Origin: Methanobacterium_D sp040373355
GTDB taxonomy: Archaea > Methanobacteriota > Methanobacteria > Methanobacteriales > Methanobacteriaceae
Assembly: GCF_047495555.1 (NCBI RefSeq)
Contig: NZ_CP166866.1
Location: forward strand, 310,001-374,000
Direction of reading: 5' to 3'
Length of the DNA stretch: 64,000 nucleotides
Shown piece by piece: positions 24,109 to 32,594 of this stretch. Made by a program: the position numbers and the translations under genes. Within the stretch, counting starts at the first letter, position 1. Every line of letters starts with the position of its first letter. The notes beneath the pieces are model-generated. The model saw only the letters and a program-made list of their open reading frames with translations. It made no database searches and had not been told where the DNA came from.

Positions 24109-25020
24109 TTATTTTTGTAGATCATCGTATGCAGATAGCGCTGCAACTGCACCCTCTCCACACGCTACTACCCATTGATTAACTCCAATTGAAATGTCCC
24201 CTGCAGCATAAATTCCCTTAACGTTAGTCCTTTGACTTTTATCAGTTATAATAAATCCGGGTTTATCAATTTCAACGCCAAGAGATTTTGCAATTTCATT
24301 ATTAGGGCTTTCACCAATTGCAATGTAAACACCATCAACTTCATACTCATTCGTTGTATTATCTTTTACATTACGTAGTGTAACGCTGTTTAGAAGCATT
24401 TCTCCTTTTATTTCTTCTACAACAGTATCCCACATTATTGGAATTTCCTCTTTATCTAACTTTTCTTTTAAGTAGGTTTCTGCCCTTAATTCACCTCTTC
24501 TGTGAACAATAGCCACATAAGCACCTATACTATTAAGGAATAAAGCTCCCTGAGCAGCAGTATTTCCCCCACCCACTACTACAATCTTTTTACCTACAAA
24601 TAGAGGGCCATCGCAAACTGCACAATAGAAAACTCCCCTTCCAAGGAATTCATCTTCTCCTTTAGCTCCTAACTTTCTATGAGTAGTTCCAGTAGTTATT
24701 ATTAACTTTTTAGCTTTATACTCGTTTTTTACAGATGATACGATTATTTCATTTTTTCCTTTAATTTCTACACCGTTTACTTCTTCCAGTTCTTTAATTT
24801 GCGTATATTTTAATGCTTGTGCTTTGGTGTATTCTATGAGCTGTTTACCTGTAATTATTTCAAATCCCGGATAATTCTCCATATTAGGCACTGTAAGTCC
24901 AGCACCACCTGTTAGTCCTTTTTCAAGGATTAATGTTTTTAGACCCTGTCTTCCTGCATATATTCCTGCCGTTAATCCTGCAGGGCCTGAACCTATAATA
25001 ATTACATCATATTCATCCAT
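24109..25020 (-). CDS. trxB: Thioredoxin reductase
   Basis: A 303-residue flavoprotein of the low-molecular-weight thioredoxin reductase type. It has the FAD-binding VIIIGSGPAGLTAGIYAGRQ at the N-terminus, the redox pair Cys133-Cys136 in FYCAVCDGP, the NAD(P)-type motif VVVGGGNTAAQGALFL, and the C-terminal FAD signature GIYAAGDIS. It reduces thioredoxin-like proteins, using NAD(P)H or F420H2 in methanogens; the donor cannot be told from sequence. It is co-oriented with pscS (28 bases between them) and downstream of gatE. GGTGGTATA precedes the ATG. Confidence 0.95.
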   Translation of the reverse strand: MDEYDVIIIGSGPAGLTAGIYAGRQGLKTLILEKGLTGGAGLTVPNMENYPGFEIITGKQLIEYTKAQALKYTQIKELEEVNGVEIKGKNEIIVSSVKNEYKAKKLIITTGTTHRKLGAKGEDEFLGRGVFYCAVCDGPLFVGKKIVVVGGGNTAAQGALFLNSIGAYVAIVHRRGELRAETYLKEKLDKEEIPIMWDTVVEEIKGEMLLNSVTLRNVKDNTTNEYEVDGVYIAIGESPNNEIAKSLGVEIDKPGFIITDKSQRTNVKGIYAAGDISIGVNQWVVACGEGAVAALSAYDDLQK

Positions 25021-25114
25021 TATACCACCAGTAACCCTATTAAATCAATATTTCATTAAATGAAACTTCAAACTTTTCAGGAATCCTTTATATTCAAATT
25101 ATTAAGTTCATTAA

Positions 25115-26983
25115 TCAACTTATTATATTCTGTATTTTATCTTTCAAAAGTTTATTTACAAGTTTACCATCAGCTTTCCCTTTAAGTTCTTTCATGGCCA
25201 TTCCCATAAGAGGTCCCATTGCACCCATTTTTCGTTCAACGACCATTTTTTTATTTGACTCTACAATTCTATTTATTATTTCTTCAACATCTTCTGGTGA
25301 CAGCATAACTAAATTAAGATTTATTGCAGCTTTTTTCGGAGAATTATCGTCCCTACATACATTTTCTAAAATCGGAGTAATTGCATCTTTAGAGATTTCA
25401 CCTTCTCCTAATAGATTAAATGTTTCAAGCATCACATTGTCATTTAATTTATCTATATCGCATCCATCTCTTCTTAATTCTTTTAAAGTGTATGCAAGAG
25501 CAGATGCAAGTGTTGTAGAATCTGCATTGGACGCTTCTTTAATCTTTTCAAAGCTGTCTACTTTATCATTCCTTACAAGCTGTGTTGCAAGGTCTTCACT
25601 TAATGAATACTCATTAATTATCCTTAATTTCTTCTCTTCAGGAAGTTCTGGCAAATTAACTTTAATATCTTCAAGTAAGTCATGGTCTATGCTTTTTGCA
25701 GGAATATCGGTTTCAACATACATTCTACTTGCAGTTGGAAGTGGTCTTAAATATTCAGTATTTCCTTCAGGTGTCGCTTTCCTTGTTTCTTCAGGTACAC
25801 CATTTAAAGCCATTTTTGCTCTTCTTTGAACTTCCTGTAACGCATTTTGAGCCCGTTCAGTTTTATCTGCAACTAAAATAAACGCATCATTCTCTTTGAG
25901 ATCTAAAAATTTATTTAAAGCTTCAACTTCGCTTTCAATAATTCCATAAGCCGGAAGTTCATCTGTATGGAAAAGGCCAGATACGCCCATTTTTTTAGCA
26001 TAACCTGCAAGTTCTGTTCCAAATCTTCGCCCAGGTTGAATTTCCATTCCAATTAGTCCTTTAAAGCCTTTTAGTTTAATTGCAAAGACACTTTCAGCCA
26101 TAGATATGATTTTAGAACTCGTATCCTTTAAAACTTCAGCAACATCATATATTTTATCATCAACTGATGCTGATCTTGCTAAAAGCTCATTTTTTATTTT
26201 AAGGAGATTTATCTGCCTGCTAATTTCATTATTAACCATTGTAGGCATTAAATCAAGATCTTGAACCCCTTTAATTTCAACCCTTGCCCCTTCAGCGATT
26301 GAAATATTTAAATCCTGACGTATGGTTCCTAAGCCTCGTTTAACCTTAGTACTTCTTAATATCTGCCCAATTTGGTATGCTACATCCTTAACTTGTTCTG
26401 GATGTTTCATGGAAGGGTCTGTTGTAATTTCAACAAGTGGAATTCCAAGTCTGTCCAGTCTGAAGGTAACTTTACCTTCTTCTTCCCCTATTCTTCTTGC
26501 AGCATCTTCTTCAAGACAAAGATTTTCAATTACAACATCCCCATATTCAGTTTCGAGAGTTCCCTGAGTTGCAACAAGTCCAGTCCTCTGGAATCCTCCA
26601 GTGTTACTACCATCAATTACCTGTTTTCTCATGACATGAAACTCATCTACAACATGCATGTTAAGTAGTGATGCTAGTATGAGAGATACTTCAAGAGCTT
26701 CAAGGTTTAATGGATGAGGAGGCTCTTCGTCAGCTTCAACGAGACAAGTTTCGTGAGTGTAACCTTCATATATAAAATTTAATTTCCTTCTTGCTTCTTC
26801 AAATGCAGCCCTATCAATTTTTCCCAGTTCACTTTGAGTAGGCCTTAGGCTTCTGAGGACCTTAAATTCTGGTTCTTTATCAACTAAATTGCATTCACAG
26901 GGACAAAAAAGCTTTTGAGCAGTATTTAATTGTTGGTGTACTTCAAGGCCCATTTTAAGTCCAATTTTTTCATAATCGTGCAT
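25115..26983 (-). CDS. gatE: Glu-tRNA(Gln) amidotransferase subunit E
   Basis: A 622-residue GatB/GatE-type kinase and tRNA-binding subunit of the archaeal GatDE complex, which makes Gln-tRNA(Gln) from Glu-tRNA(Gln). GLKMGLEVHQQLNTAQKLFCPC at the start and the family region VEADEEPPHPLNLEALEVSLILASLLN are typical. The archaeal insert (AspRS-like domain, about 280-400) and the C-terminal YqeY-like tRNA-binding tail (ERKMGAMGPLMGMAMKELKGK) are intact. It lies 23 bases downstream of gatD, so the two subunits are co-transcribed in a stoichiometric pair. GGTGATTTA precedes the ATG. Confidence 0.97.
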   Translation of the reverse strand: MHDYEKIGLKMGLEVHQQLNTAQKLFCPCECNLVDKEPEFKVLRSLRPTQSELGKIDRAAFEEARRKLNFIYEGYTHETCLVEADEEPPHPLNLEALEVSLILASLLNMHVVDEFHVMRKQVIDGSNTGGFQRTGLVATQGTLETEYGDVVIENLCLEEDAARRIGEEEGKVTFRLDRLGIPLVEITTDPSMKHPEQVKDVAYQIGQILRSTKVKRGLGTIRQDLNISIAEGARVEIKGVQDLDLMPTMVNNEISRQINLLKIKNELLARSASVDDKIYDVAEVLKDTSSKIISMAESVFAIKLKGFKGLIGMEIQPGRRFGTELAGYAKKMGVSGLFHTDELPAYGIIESEVEALNKFLDLKENDAFILVADKTERAQNALQEVQRRAKMALNGVPEETRKATPEGNTEYLRPLPTASRMYVETDIPAKSIDHDLLEDIKVNLPELPEEKKLRIINEYSLSEDLATQLVRNDKVDSFEKIKEASNADSTTLASALAYTLKELRRDGCDIDKLNDNVMLETFNLLGEGEISKDAITPILENVCRDDNSPKKAAINLNLVMLSPEDVEEIINRIVESNKKMVVERKMGAMGPLMGMAMKELKGKADGKLVNKLLKDKIQNIIS

Positions 26984-27006
26984 TAAATCACCATAAGTCC
27001 ATAAAT

Positions 27007-28320
27007 TTAAACTAAAAAGTATTTTAGAGAAATTTTATCCTCAATTTCTCCTGCAATATTAGTTTGCATGATTTTTTCAACTTCATTTATATTGTCTGTT
27101 TGTCCAAGAGTCCATATTAGTTTCACAAATGCAGTTTCAGGCAACATATCTCCTGCAGAAATTACCCCTGCAGAAATTAACTTTCTTCCAGTACTATAAA
27201 CGTGCATGTTTACCTCACCATAAAGACACTGCGAAGTCATAATTACAGGGATATTTTCATCTCTTGCACGTTCTATCGGAGAAATAACATCCTCAGGGCA
27301 ATGCCCGAGACCCGTTCCCTCCAAAATAATTCCTTTATATCCTTTATCGATATGATAGTTAATTAATTCTTCAGAAATTCCAGGATAACTTTTAATAAAT
27401 GCTACATTTGGTTCTATGGAATCTTTAATTCTTACTTCAGCATCGCTTCTTGATTTGCATTCTAAATCTTTATCAAGAATATTTATATTTCCATTTTCAA
27501 CTCTAGCAATTGGAGAAGTATTTATGCTCCTAAAAGTGTCTCTTCTAGATGTGTGCATCTTTCTAACCTTTGTTCCCCTATGGAGAAGACCAAAATTGTC
27601 ATTCTCTGTTCCGTGCATACAAACCATAACTTCAGCAAGGTCTGATTTAGCTGCAGTTACAGAATTAATTAAATTTAAATATGCATCCGATGATGGCCTA
27701 TCTGAACTTCTTTGGGCACCAGTAACGACAATGGGTACTGGAGAATCTAAAATAAAACTTAAAGCTGCTGAAGTATAATGCATAGTGTCTGTTCCATGTG
27801 CAACAACAACTCCATAAGCCCCATTATTTATTTCATCTGCAACTGAATTTGCAGCTTCAACCCAGTATTCTGGTTTCATATTTTCACTTAAAATATTATA
27901 AATTGCTTTTCCTTTGATATTTGCATGTTCTAGAAGCTCAGGATTTGCTCTTAAAAGGTCATCTGCAGTAAATGCAGGATGAACTGCTCCTGTTTTATAG
28001 TCAATTATAGATGCAACAGTTCCACCAGTTGATATAATGGATATATCATGCTTATTTTGATCTATTTCAACTTGAAAATCTTTTAATTCGATCCTTGGTT
28101 TTTCACCCTTCTTCAGGAGTTCTATTTTTGCATCCCTAATATCTAAACCAATATTGTAGCCATTAGTAAGTTTTAAAACTACGTGTAAATCGTCAGCATC
28201 TTCTGCTCTATCTAAAATCATTCCTTCATAGTAAATATCATTTTTAGTAATTTTAACGCTGTCACCAATCGTTATACCTGCTGAATCTAAAAATTCTTTT
28301 GAAGCTCCTTTGTAGCTCAT
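27007..28320 (-). CDS. gatD: Glu-tRNA(Gln) amidotransferase subunit D
   Basis: The glutaminase subunit of GatDE, of about 437 residues. A short N-terminal beta domain is followed by the asparaginase/glutaminase fold. ISTGGTVASIIDYKTGA carries the first catalytic Thr, and VVAHGTDTMHYTSAALSF the second Thr-Asp pair. VVTGAQRSSDRPSSDAYLNL is also conserved. It releases ammonia that passes to GatE. ATG 28320 is preferred over an upstream ATG (28362), because GGTGATTTA sits directly before it. First gene of the gatD-gatE-trxB-pscS strand run. Confidence 0.97.
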   Translation of the reverse strand: MSYKGASKEFLDSAGITIGDSVKITKNDIYYEGMILDRAEDADDLHVVLKLTNGYNIGLDIRDAKIELLKKGEKPRIELKDFQVEIDQNKHDISIISTGGTVASIIDYKTGAVHPAFTADDLLRANPELLEHANIKGKAIYNILSENMKPEYWVEAANSVADEINNGAYGVVVAHGTDTMHYTSAALSFILDSPVPIVVTGAQRSSDRPSSDAYLNLINSVTAAKSDLAEVMVCMHGTENDNFGLLHRGTKVRKMHTSRRDTFRSINTSPIARVENGNINILDKDLECKSRSDAEVRIKDSIEPNVAFIKSYPGISEELINYHIDKGYKGIILEGTGLGHCPEDVISPIERARDENIPVIMTSQCLYGEVNMHVYSTGRKLISAGVISAGDMLPETAFVKLIWTLGQTDNINEVEKIMQTNIAGEIEDKISLKYFLV

Positions 28321-28372
28321 TAAATCACCGTTATTGTTATTATAAAATCTAAAATAATACATTAAATTAAGT

Positions 28373-28518
28373 TAAACTAGAATTATAATTTTTACCTTTT
28401 CATAATTCTTCTATAAACTCTGCAATTATAGTTTAGATTAGAGTTAAATATTATCATATTTATGAATTAAACGTTTAATAATATACATTTCATAGCTAAA
28501 CTAGAATTAAATATTATC
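28373..28518. promoter_or_regulatory. Repeated motifs in the gatD/MMP8 divergent promoter region
   Basis: TAAACTAGAATTA occurs exactly at 28373-28385 and again at 28497-28509, with a near copy in reverse orientation around 28421-28434. TTAAATATTATC occurs at 28444-28455 and 28507-28518. The copies fill the spacer between two divergently transcribed genes and could be regulator sites or paired promoter elements. Confidence 0.45.
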
Positions 28519-28557
28519 TTTGCATATTATAAATTGATCAATTTTACTGGTGATAAT

Positions 28558-29388
28558 ATGGATGAACATGTAATCGAAGCACTTGGAAAAACAAGAGTTG
28601 TTGTGAGGAATGGAAAAGTTGTAGAAGTTGGAGAGCCAAAAATCAATTACTGCCCTCTTTTTGACAAATATAGGGGAATTAAAGAGATTACTCCTGAAGC
28701 AATAAAAGAAAATATAGAATTTAGGATTAAAGACTTTGGAATGTGTACTTCTGAAAGAAAACTTAAAATGCAAGATTTCTTATCATTCGGAGTATCTGAA
28801 ACCTTAGGAACTCTTCTTGATGAACACGTAATTGATTGCGCGGTTATTGTAAGTGAAGGATGCGGAACAGTAATTCTTGAGGATCCAGAGTTTGTTCAAG
28901 GTATGGCGGGTAGAATATCTGCATTTTTAAGCACTTCACCAATTGAAAAGATTATAGTTGCAGTTGGACCTCAAAACGTTCTTAATCCTGAAACTGCTGA
29001 GATTAACCAAATTGAAGGGGTGTTGAAAGCTATTGGAATGGGACATAAAAAGATAGCAGTTTCAATTATATCTGCAGAAGATGCAAAAAAGCTTAGAGAT
29101 ATTGAAAAAGAGAATGATGGAGTCAATATTTACCTATTCGCCGCTCATGTAACTGAAATGTCTAAAGAAGATGCCGAAGAATTATTTGATTATGCAGATG
29201 TTATAACTGGCTGTGCTTCAAAATATGTAAGAGAAGTTGGTGAAAAGAGAGAAAGTTTCACTGCAGGTTCTTCTATACCAATTTACGGCGTTACAGAAGC
29301 TGGAGAAAGCTTTTTAAAAAGAAGAATTGAAAAAATCGGTGGGTTAAAAGACAAACCTGATGCTAAAATACCCGATCCTTTAATTTAA
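28558..29388 (+). CDS. Methanogenesis marker protein 8 (DUF2099)
   Basis: A 276-residue protein of the methanogenesis marker 8 family, present in essentially all methanogens but not other archaea. Recognisable parts are HVIEALGKTRVVVRNGKVV, FGMCTSERKLKMQDFLSFGVSE, CAVIVSEGCGTVILEDP and DVITGCASKYVREVGEK. Conserved cysteines suggest a metal or cluster site, but the role is not established. I choose ATG 28558, preceded by GGTGATA, over an upstream TTG at 28534. It is divergent from gatD and convergent with the CBS-domain gene. Confidence 0.9.
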   Translation: MDEHVIEALGKTRVVVRNGKVVEVGEPKINYCPLFDKYRGIKEITPEAIKENIEFRIKDFGMCTSERKLKMQDFLSFGVSETLGTLLDEHVIDCAVIVSEGCGTVILEDPEFVQGMAGRISAFLSTSPIEKIIVAVGPQNVLNPETAEINQIEGVLKAIGMGHKKIAVSIISAEDAKKLRDIEKENDGVNIYLFAAHVTEMSKEDAEELFDYADVITGCASKYVREVGEKRESFTAGSSIPIYGVTEAGESFLKRRIEKIGGLKDKPDAKIPDPLI

Positions 29389-29400
29389 AAATTTTTAAAA

Positions 29401-29784
29401 TTAATCAATACCCGCAAGTGCACGAATAAGGGAACTTTGAGTTATTAGCCCTACCAGATTTCCATCCTCAGCAACTGGAATTCTCTGATAACCCTTATCT
29501 GCCATTACTTTTGTAATTTCAAGTATAGAAGTATCTTTTTTAGCCATATAAAGGTCTTTACTCATTAAATCAGCTACCTTAAGACCCAGAGCTTCACCTC
29601 CCGCTAAAAGTACATCTCTGTGAGTTATAATGCCTACAAGCTTTTTATCGTCTACAACAGGAAGTCCGCCTACATTACATCTCATCATTTTTAATTTAGC
29701 TGCGGCTATAAGGTCATTGGGAGAAGTTACATGAACCTCTTCAATCATAATGTCTTCAGCATGTAGATCTGTTATCATAAACAT
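29401..29784 (-). CDS. CBS-domain pair protein
   Basis: A 127-residue protein consisting of two CBS motifs forming one Bateman module. The first covers residues about 8-62 (MRCNVGGLPVVDDKKLVGIITHRDVL) and the second 70-125 (ADKGYQRIPVAEDGNLVGLITQSSLI). Such modules bind adenine nucleotides and sense energy state. Nothing else is fused, so a partner protein is expected. It is convergent with the MMP8 gene, 12 bases apart. Two ATG codons (29784, 29778) are possible starts. Confidence 0.85.
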   Translation of the reverse strand: MFMITDLHAEDIMIEEVHVTSPNDLIAAAKLKMMRCNVGGLPVVDDKKLVGIITHRDVLLAGGEALGLKVADLMSKDLYMAKKDTSILEITKVMADKGYQRIPVAEDGNLVGLITQSSLIRALAGID

Positions 29785-29996
29785 ATTCTATTCCAAGTAA
29801 TATATTAAGATAAAGAATTTCCAAGTAGCAAAACGTAATTACTTGAAGTTAAATACTATTGATAGTTAAATCAAAGAATTTTAAATTATAAAATATAGTT
29901 TTAATCAACCTGTATTTTAAATAATATTAAATAAGAATTATATTGTAATTATTTTAACACTTTTAATCAAATTTTTTTAGTTATGAGGGATGAAAC

Positions 29997-31271
29997 GTGA
30001 CTCAGTTAGAATCTGCCAGAAAAGGCCAAATCACGAAAGAAATGGAAATTGTCGCCGAAGAAGAAAGTATTGATATTCAAAAACTCATTAGAAGAATAGC
30101 AAAGGGATATATTTGTATTCCAAGGAATATAAACGGTAAAAGTATCTCTAAAGGCATAGGTAACGGATTAACCACTAAAATTAATGCAAATGTAGGATCA
30201 TCTTCAGAAATAGAACATATTGAAACAGAAGTAAAAAAAGCACAAATAGCTGTTGAATATGGTGCCGATGCAGTAATGGATTTAAGTACTGGCCCACATC
30301 TAAATGAAGTACGTCAGAAGATTATGGAAGCCATTGATGTTCCAATAGGGACAGTTCCAATTTATGAAGCAGCGGTAAATGCCTCAGATAGTGGAAAAGC
30401 TGTTGTTAACATGAGTGAAGATGACATGTTCAATGCCATCATAAATCAAGCTAAAGAAGGCGTCGATTTCATGACGATCCATAGCGGAATAAACATAGAT
30501 ACTGTAGAAAAAGTAAAGAATTCTGATAGAATTATGGGTATAGTAAGCCGTGGAGGATCATTTTTAGCTGCATGGATACTTCAAAATGATGAAGAAAACC
30601 CGCTTTATAAGAATTATGATTATCTATTAGAAATTGCAAGAGAATACGATGTAACACTAAGTTTAGGTGATGGTTTAAGGCCTGGATGTCTTGCAGATGC
30701 ATCTGATATCCCCCAGATTCAAGAACTAATTACATTAGGCCAGCTTGTTGAAAGAGCTAGAGATGCCGGAGTTCAAGTTATGGTAGAAGGCCCAGGGCAC
30801 GTTCCACTTAACCAGATCCAATCCAATATGGAAATTCAAAAGACAATCTGTAAAGGAGCACCATTTTACGTTTTAGGACCTATTGTGACCGATTTAGCCC
30901 CCGGTTATGATCATATAACCTCTGCAATAGGGGGAGCTATAGCTGCATCTTCAGGAGCAGATTTCCTGTGTTATGTTACACCAAGAGAACACCTTTCCAT
31001 TCCAGATATTGAAGCAGTTAAAGAAGGTGTTGTTGCATCTAAAATTGCTGCACAAGCTGCAGATGTATCTAAAGGTATAAAAAGTGCATGGAAAAGCGAA
31101 CTTAAAATGGCTAAAGCCAGAAGATGCTTTGACTGGGAAACACAGTTTGAATTAGCTTTTGATCATGAAACACCGCGTAAATATAGAGAAAGCAAATCAA
31201 CTCCAGGCGATATGTGTACCATGTGCGGCGAATTTTGTGCTTTAAGGATTGTAAGGGATAATTTAAGTTAA
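29997..31271 (+). CDS. thiC: Phosphomethylpyrimidine synthase ThiC
   Basis: A 424-residue radical SAM enzyme that converts aminoimidazole ribotide into hydroxymethylpyrimidine phosphate for thiamine. Family blocks are clear: DAVMDLSTGPHLNEVR, VDFMTIHSGI, LSLGDGLRPGCLADASD, VMVEGPGHVPLNQI and VTDLAPGYDHITSAIGGA. The C-terminal cluster site is CTMCGEFC, a CX2CX3C spacing rather than the usual CX2CX4C. The start is GTG behind GAGGGATGAAAC. No thiamine riboswitch is apparent in the 212-base upstream region. Monocistronic. Confidence 0.93.
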   Translation: MTQLESARKGQITKEMEIVAEEESIDIQKLIRRIAKGYICIPRNINGKSISKGIGNGLTTKINANVGSSSEIEHIETEVKKAQIAVEYGADAVMDLSTGPHLNEVRQKIMEAIDVPIGTVPIYEAAVNASDSGKAVVNMSEDDMFNAIINQAKEGVDFMTIHSGINIDTVEKVKNSDRIMGIVSRGGSFLAAWILQNDEENPLYKNYDYLLEIAREYDVTLSLGDGLRPGCLADASDIPQIQELITLGQLVERARDAGVQVMVEGPGHVPLNQIQSNMEIQKTICKGAPFYVLGPIVTDLAPGYDHITSAIGGAIAASSGADFLCYVTPREHLSIPDIEAVKEGVVASKIAAQAADVSKGIKSAWKSELKMAKARRCFDWETQFELAFDHETPRKYRESKSTPGDMCTMCGEFCALRIVRDNLS

Positions 31272-31392
31272 ATAACATCTATTTTTATTTTAATTATATA
31301 ATCTAATTTTTTTTTACTATTTTATATTTAAATATGGATCTTGCACTATAAAAAATAAATACTAAAACATACAAAAAGTATTACTGGTGATT

Positions 31393-31569
31393 ATGGTGAG
31401 ATCCAGATTAAAAATGCTTCGAAATACTGGTACATATGCGTCAGATTCATGTCCAACTTGCGGATCAAATAATTTGATAAAAATAGATGAATATAATTAT
31501 CCTACTGGCTGGATGGAGATATATGAATGCCAGGGATGCGGATCACTAGTTGAGAGATTAATAGAGTAA
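31393..31569 (+). CDS. Small zinc-ribbon protein
   Basis: A 58-residue ribbon protein. CPTCGSNN near residue 23 and CQGCGS near residue 48 are the two knuckles, and the rest is basic at the N-terminus (MVRSRLKMLRN). The likely start is ATG 31393 or GTG 31396; GGTGA at 31386-31390 serves either. Function unknown. The 116-base AT-rich spacer before it probably contains its promoter. Confidence 0.6.
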   Translation: MVRSRLKMLRNTGTYASDSCPTCGSNNLIKIDEYNYPTGWMEIYECQGCGSLVERLIE

Positions 31570-31685
31570 TTTTCAAGCGATTTTAAGAGGATTTATTTTA
31601 GATTATGTCTTCATCTTATTTTAACTAGCTATTAGTATAACTTTTAACATAAATAATATCAATAAAACGATGCGGGAGTGATTAT

Positions 31686-31964
31686 GTGAAAATGGAACAC
31701 GTAAATGGTGAGAATAAAGGAAAAGTAGTTCTTTTTGCTTTAAGCACATGCGGATGGTGCAAAAAGACCCGTATGCTTCTTGAAGACATGGGAATTGAAT
31801 TTAATTATATTTATGTTGATCTTTTAAGCGGTGATGAGAGATCCGAAGTTGTAAATGAAGTTCAAAAGTGGAATTCTCAATTGTCATTCCCTACTGTTGT
31901 AATCAACGATGAAGATGTTATTGTTGGCTTCAAAGAGGATGAATTAAAGGAGAAACTTCAATGA
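31686..31964 (+). CDS. Glutaredoxin-like protein
   Basis: A 92-residue thioredoxin-fold protein with the redox motif STCGWCKKTRMLLED (CxxC at about residues 19-22), the cis-Pro in FPTVVIN, and the late GFKEDELKEKL helix. It is a small archaeal glutaredoxin or NrdH-like donor. Its stop overlaps the start of the ferredoxin:thioredoxin reductase gene by four bases (ATGA), which strongly suggests that reductase reduces it. The start is GTG behind GGGAGTGATTAT. Confidence 0.88.
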   Translation: MKMEHVNGENKGKVVLFALSTCGWCKKTRMLLEDMGIEFNYIYVDLLSGDERSEVVNEVQKWNSQLSFPTVVINDEDVIVGFKEDELKEKLQ

Positions 31965-32470
31965 ATAATGCTGAAATCAGTTCAGAAGAACTGGATAAGT
32001 TCTATGAAGTTGTTAAAAAAGACGTTGAAGCACATGGATATTACTTAAATACCGACATAGAATTTACAAAAGACCTTCTAAAGAATATTCTGGTTAATGA
32101 GAAGCGTTACGGATATGGATCATGTCCCTGCCGACTTGCATCGGGAGTTAAAGAAGAAGATTTAGATATTATATGTCCCTGTGACTACAGAGACCCAGAT
32201 TTAAATGATTACAATGCCTGTTACTGTGCTCTTTATGTTACAAAAGATGTAGTTGAGGGTAAAACTAAGATAGAGCCAATCCCTGAAAGAAGACCTTCAC
32301 CCCAAGAGCGCGAACAAGCAAAGAAAACATCTATTGAAGGATTAGTATCCCCTACAGGCATTCCAGTATTTAGATGTAGTGTTTGCGGCTATTTATGTGC
32401 AAGAGAAGAACCTCCAGAGATATGTCCTATCTGTAAAGTCTCTAAGGAGCGTTTTAAGCGCTTTTTATGA
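31961..32470 (+). CDS. Ferredoxin:thioredoxin reductase catalytic subunit fused to rubredoxin-like domain
   Basis: A 169-residue protein. Residues 1-115 form the FTR catalytic beta subunit, with SCPCRLASG, ICPCDYRDP and ACYCALYV supplying the [4Fe-4S] and disulfide cysteines. The C-terminal 35 residues are a rubredoxin/rubrerythrin-type site, FRCSVCGYLC and EICPICKVSKERF. The fusion would pass electrons from ferredoxin through iron-sulfur sites to a disulfide partner. The overlapping upstream glutaredoxin-like gene is the obvious partner. No FTR variable subunit is present, as usual in archaea. Confidence 0.9.
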   Translation: MNNAEISSEELDKFYEVVKKDVEAHGYYLNTDIEFTKDLLKNILVNEKRYGYGSCPCRLASGVKEEDLDIICPCDYRDPDLNDYNACYCALYVTKDVVEGKTKIEPIPERRPSPQEREQAKKTSIEGLVSPTGIPVFRCSVCGYLCAREEPPEICPICKVSKERFKRFL

Positions 32471-32594
32471 ATAATAAACTTTTTTATATTTCTAATTTTA
32501 TTTTCAAAATCTCATTTTAACAACCCATTTTTCATAAGTAATAAATAATATCTAGTTTATATTATTATATATAATATTTAAGCGAGCTGATTTA

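Noticed and set aside
25194..25829. 211-codon open frame opposite gatE
   Set aside because: Antisense shadow of a well-supported gatE gene, Ser/Leu-rich and without a ribosome site.
29785..29996. Thiamine riboswitch before thiC
   Set aside because: I looked for the conserved CUGAGA-type THI-box core and found nothing convincing in the 212-base leader.
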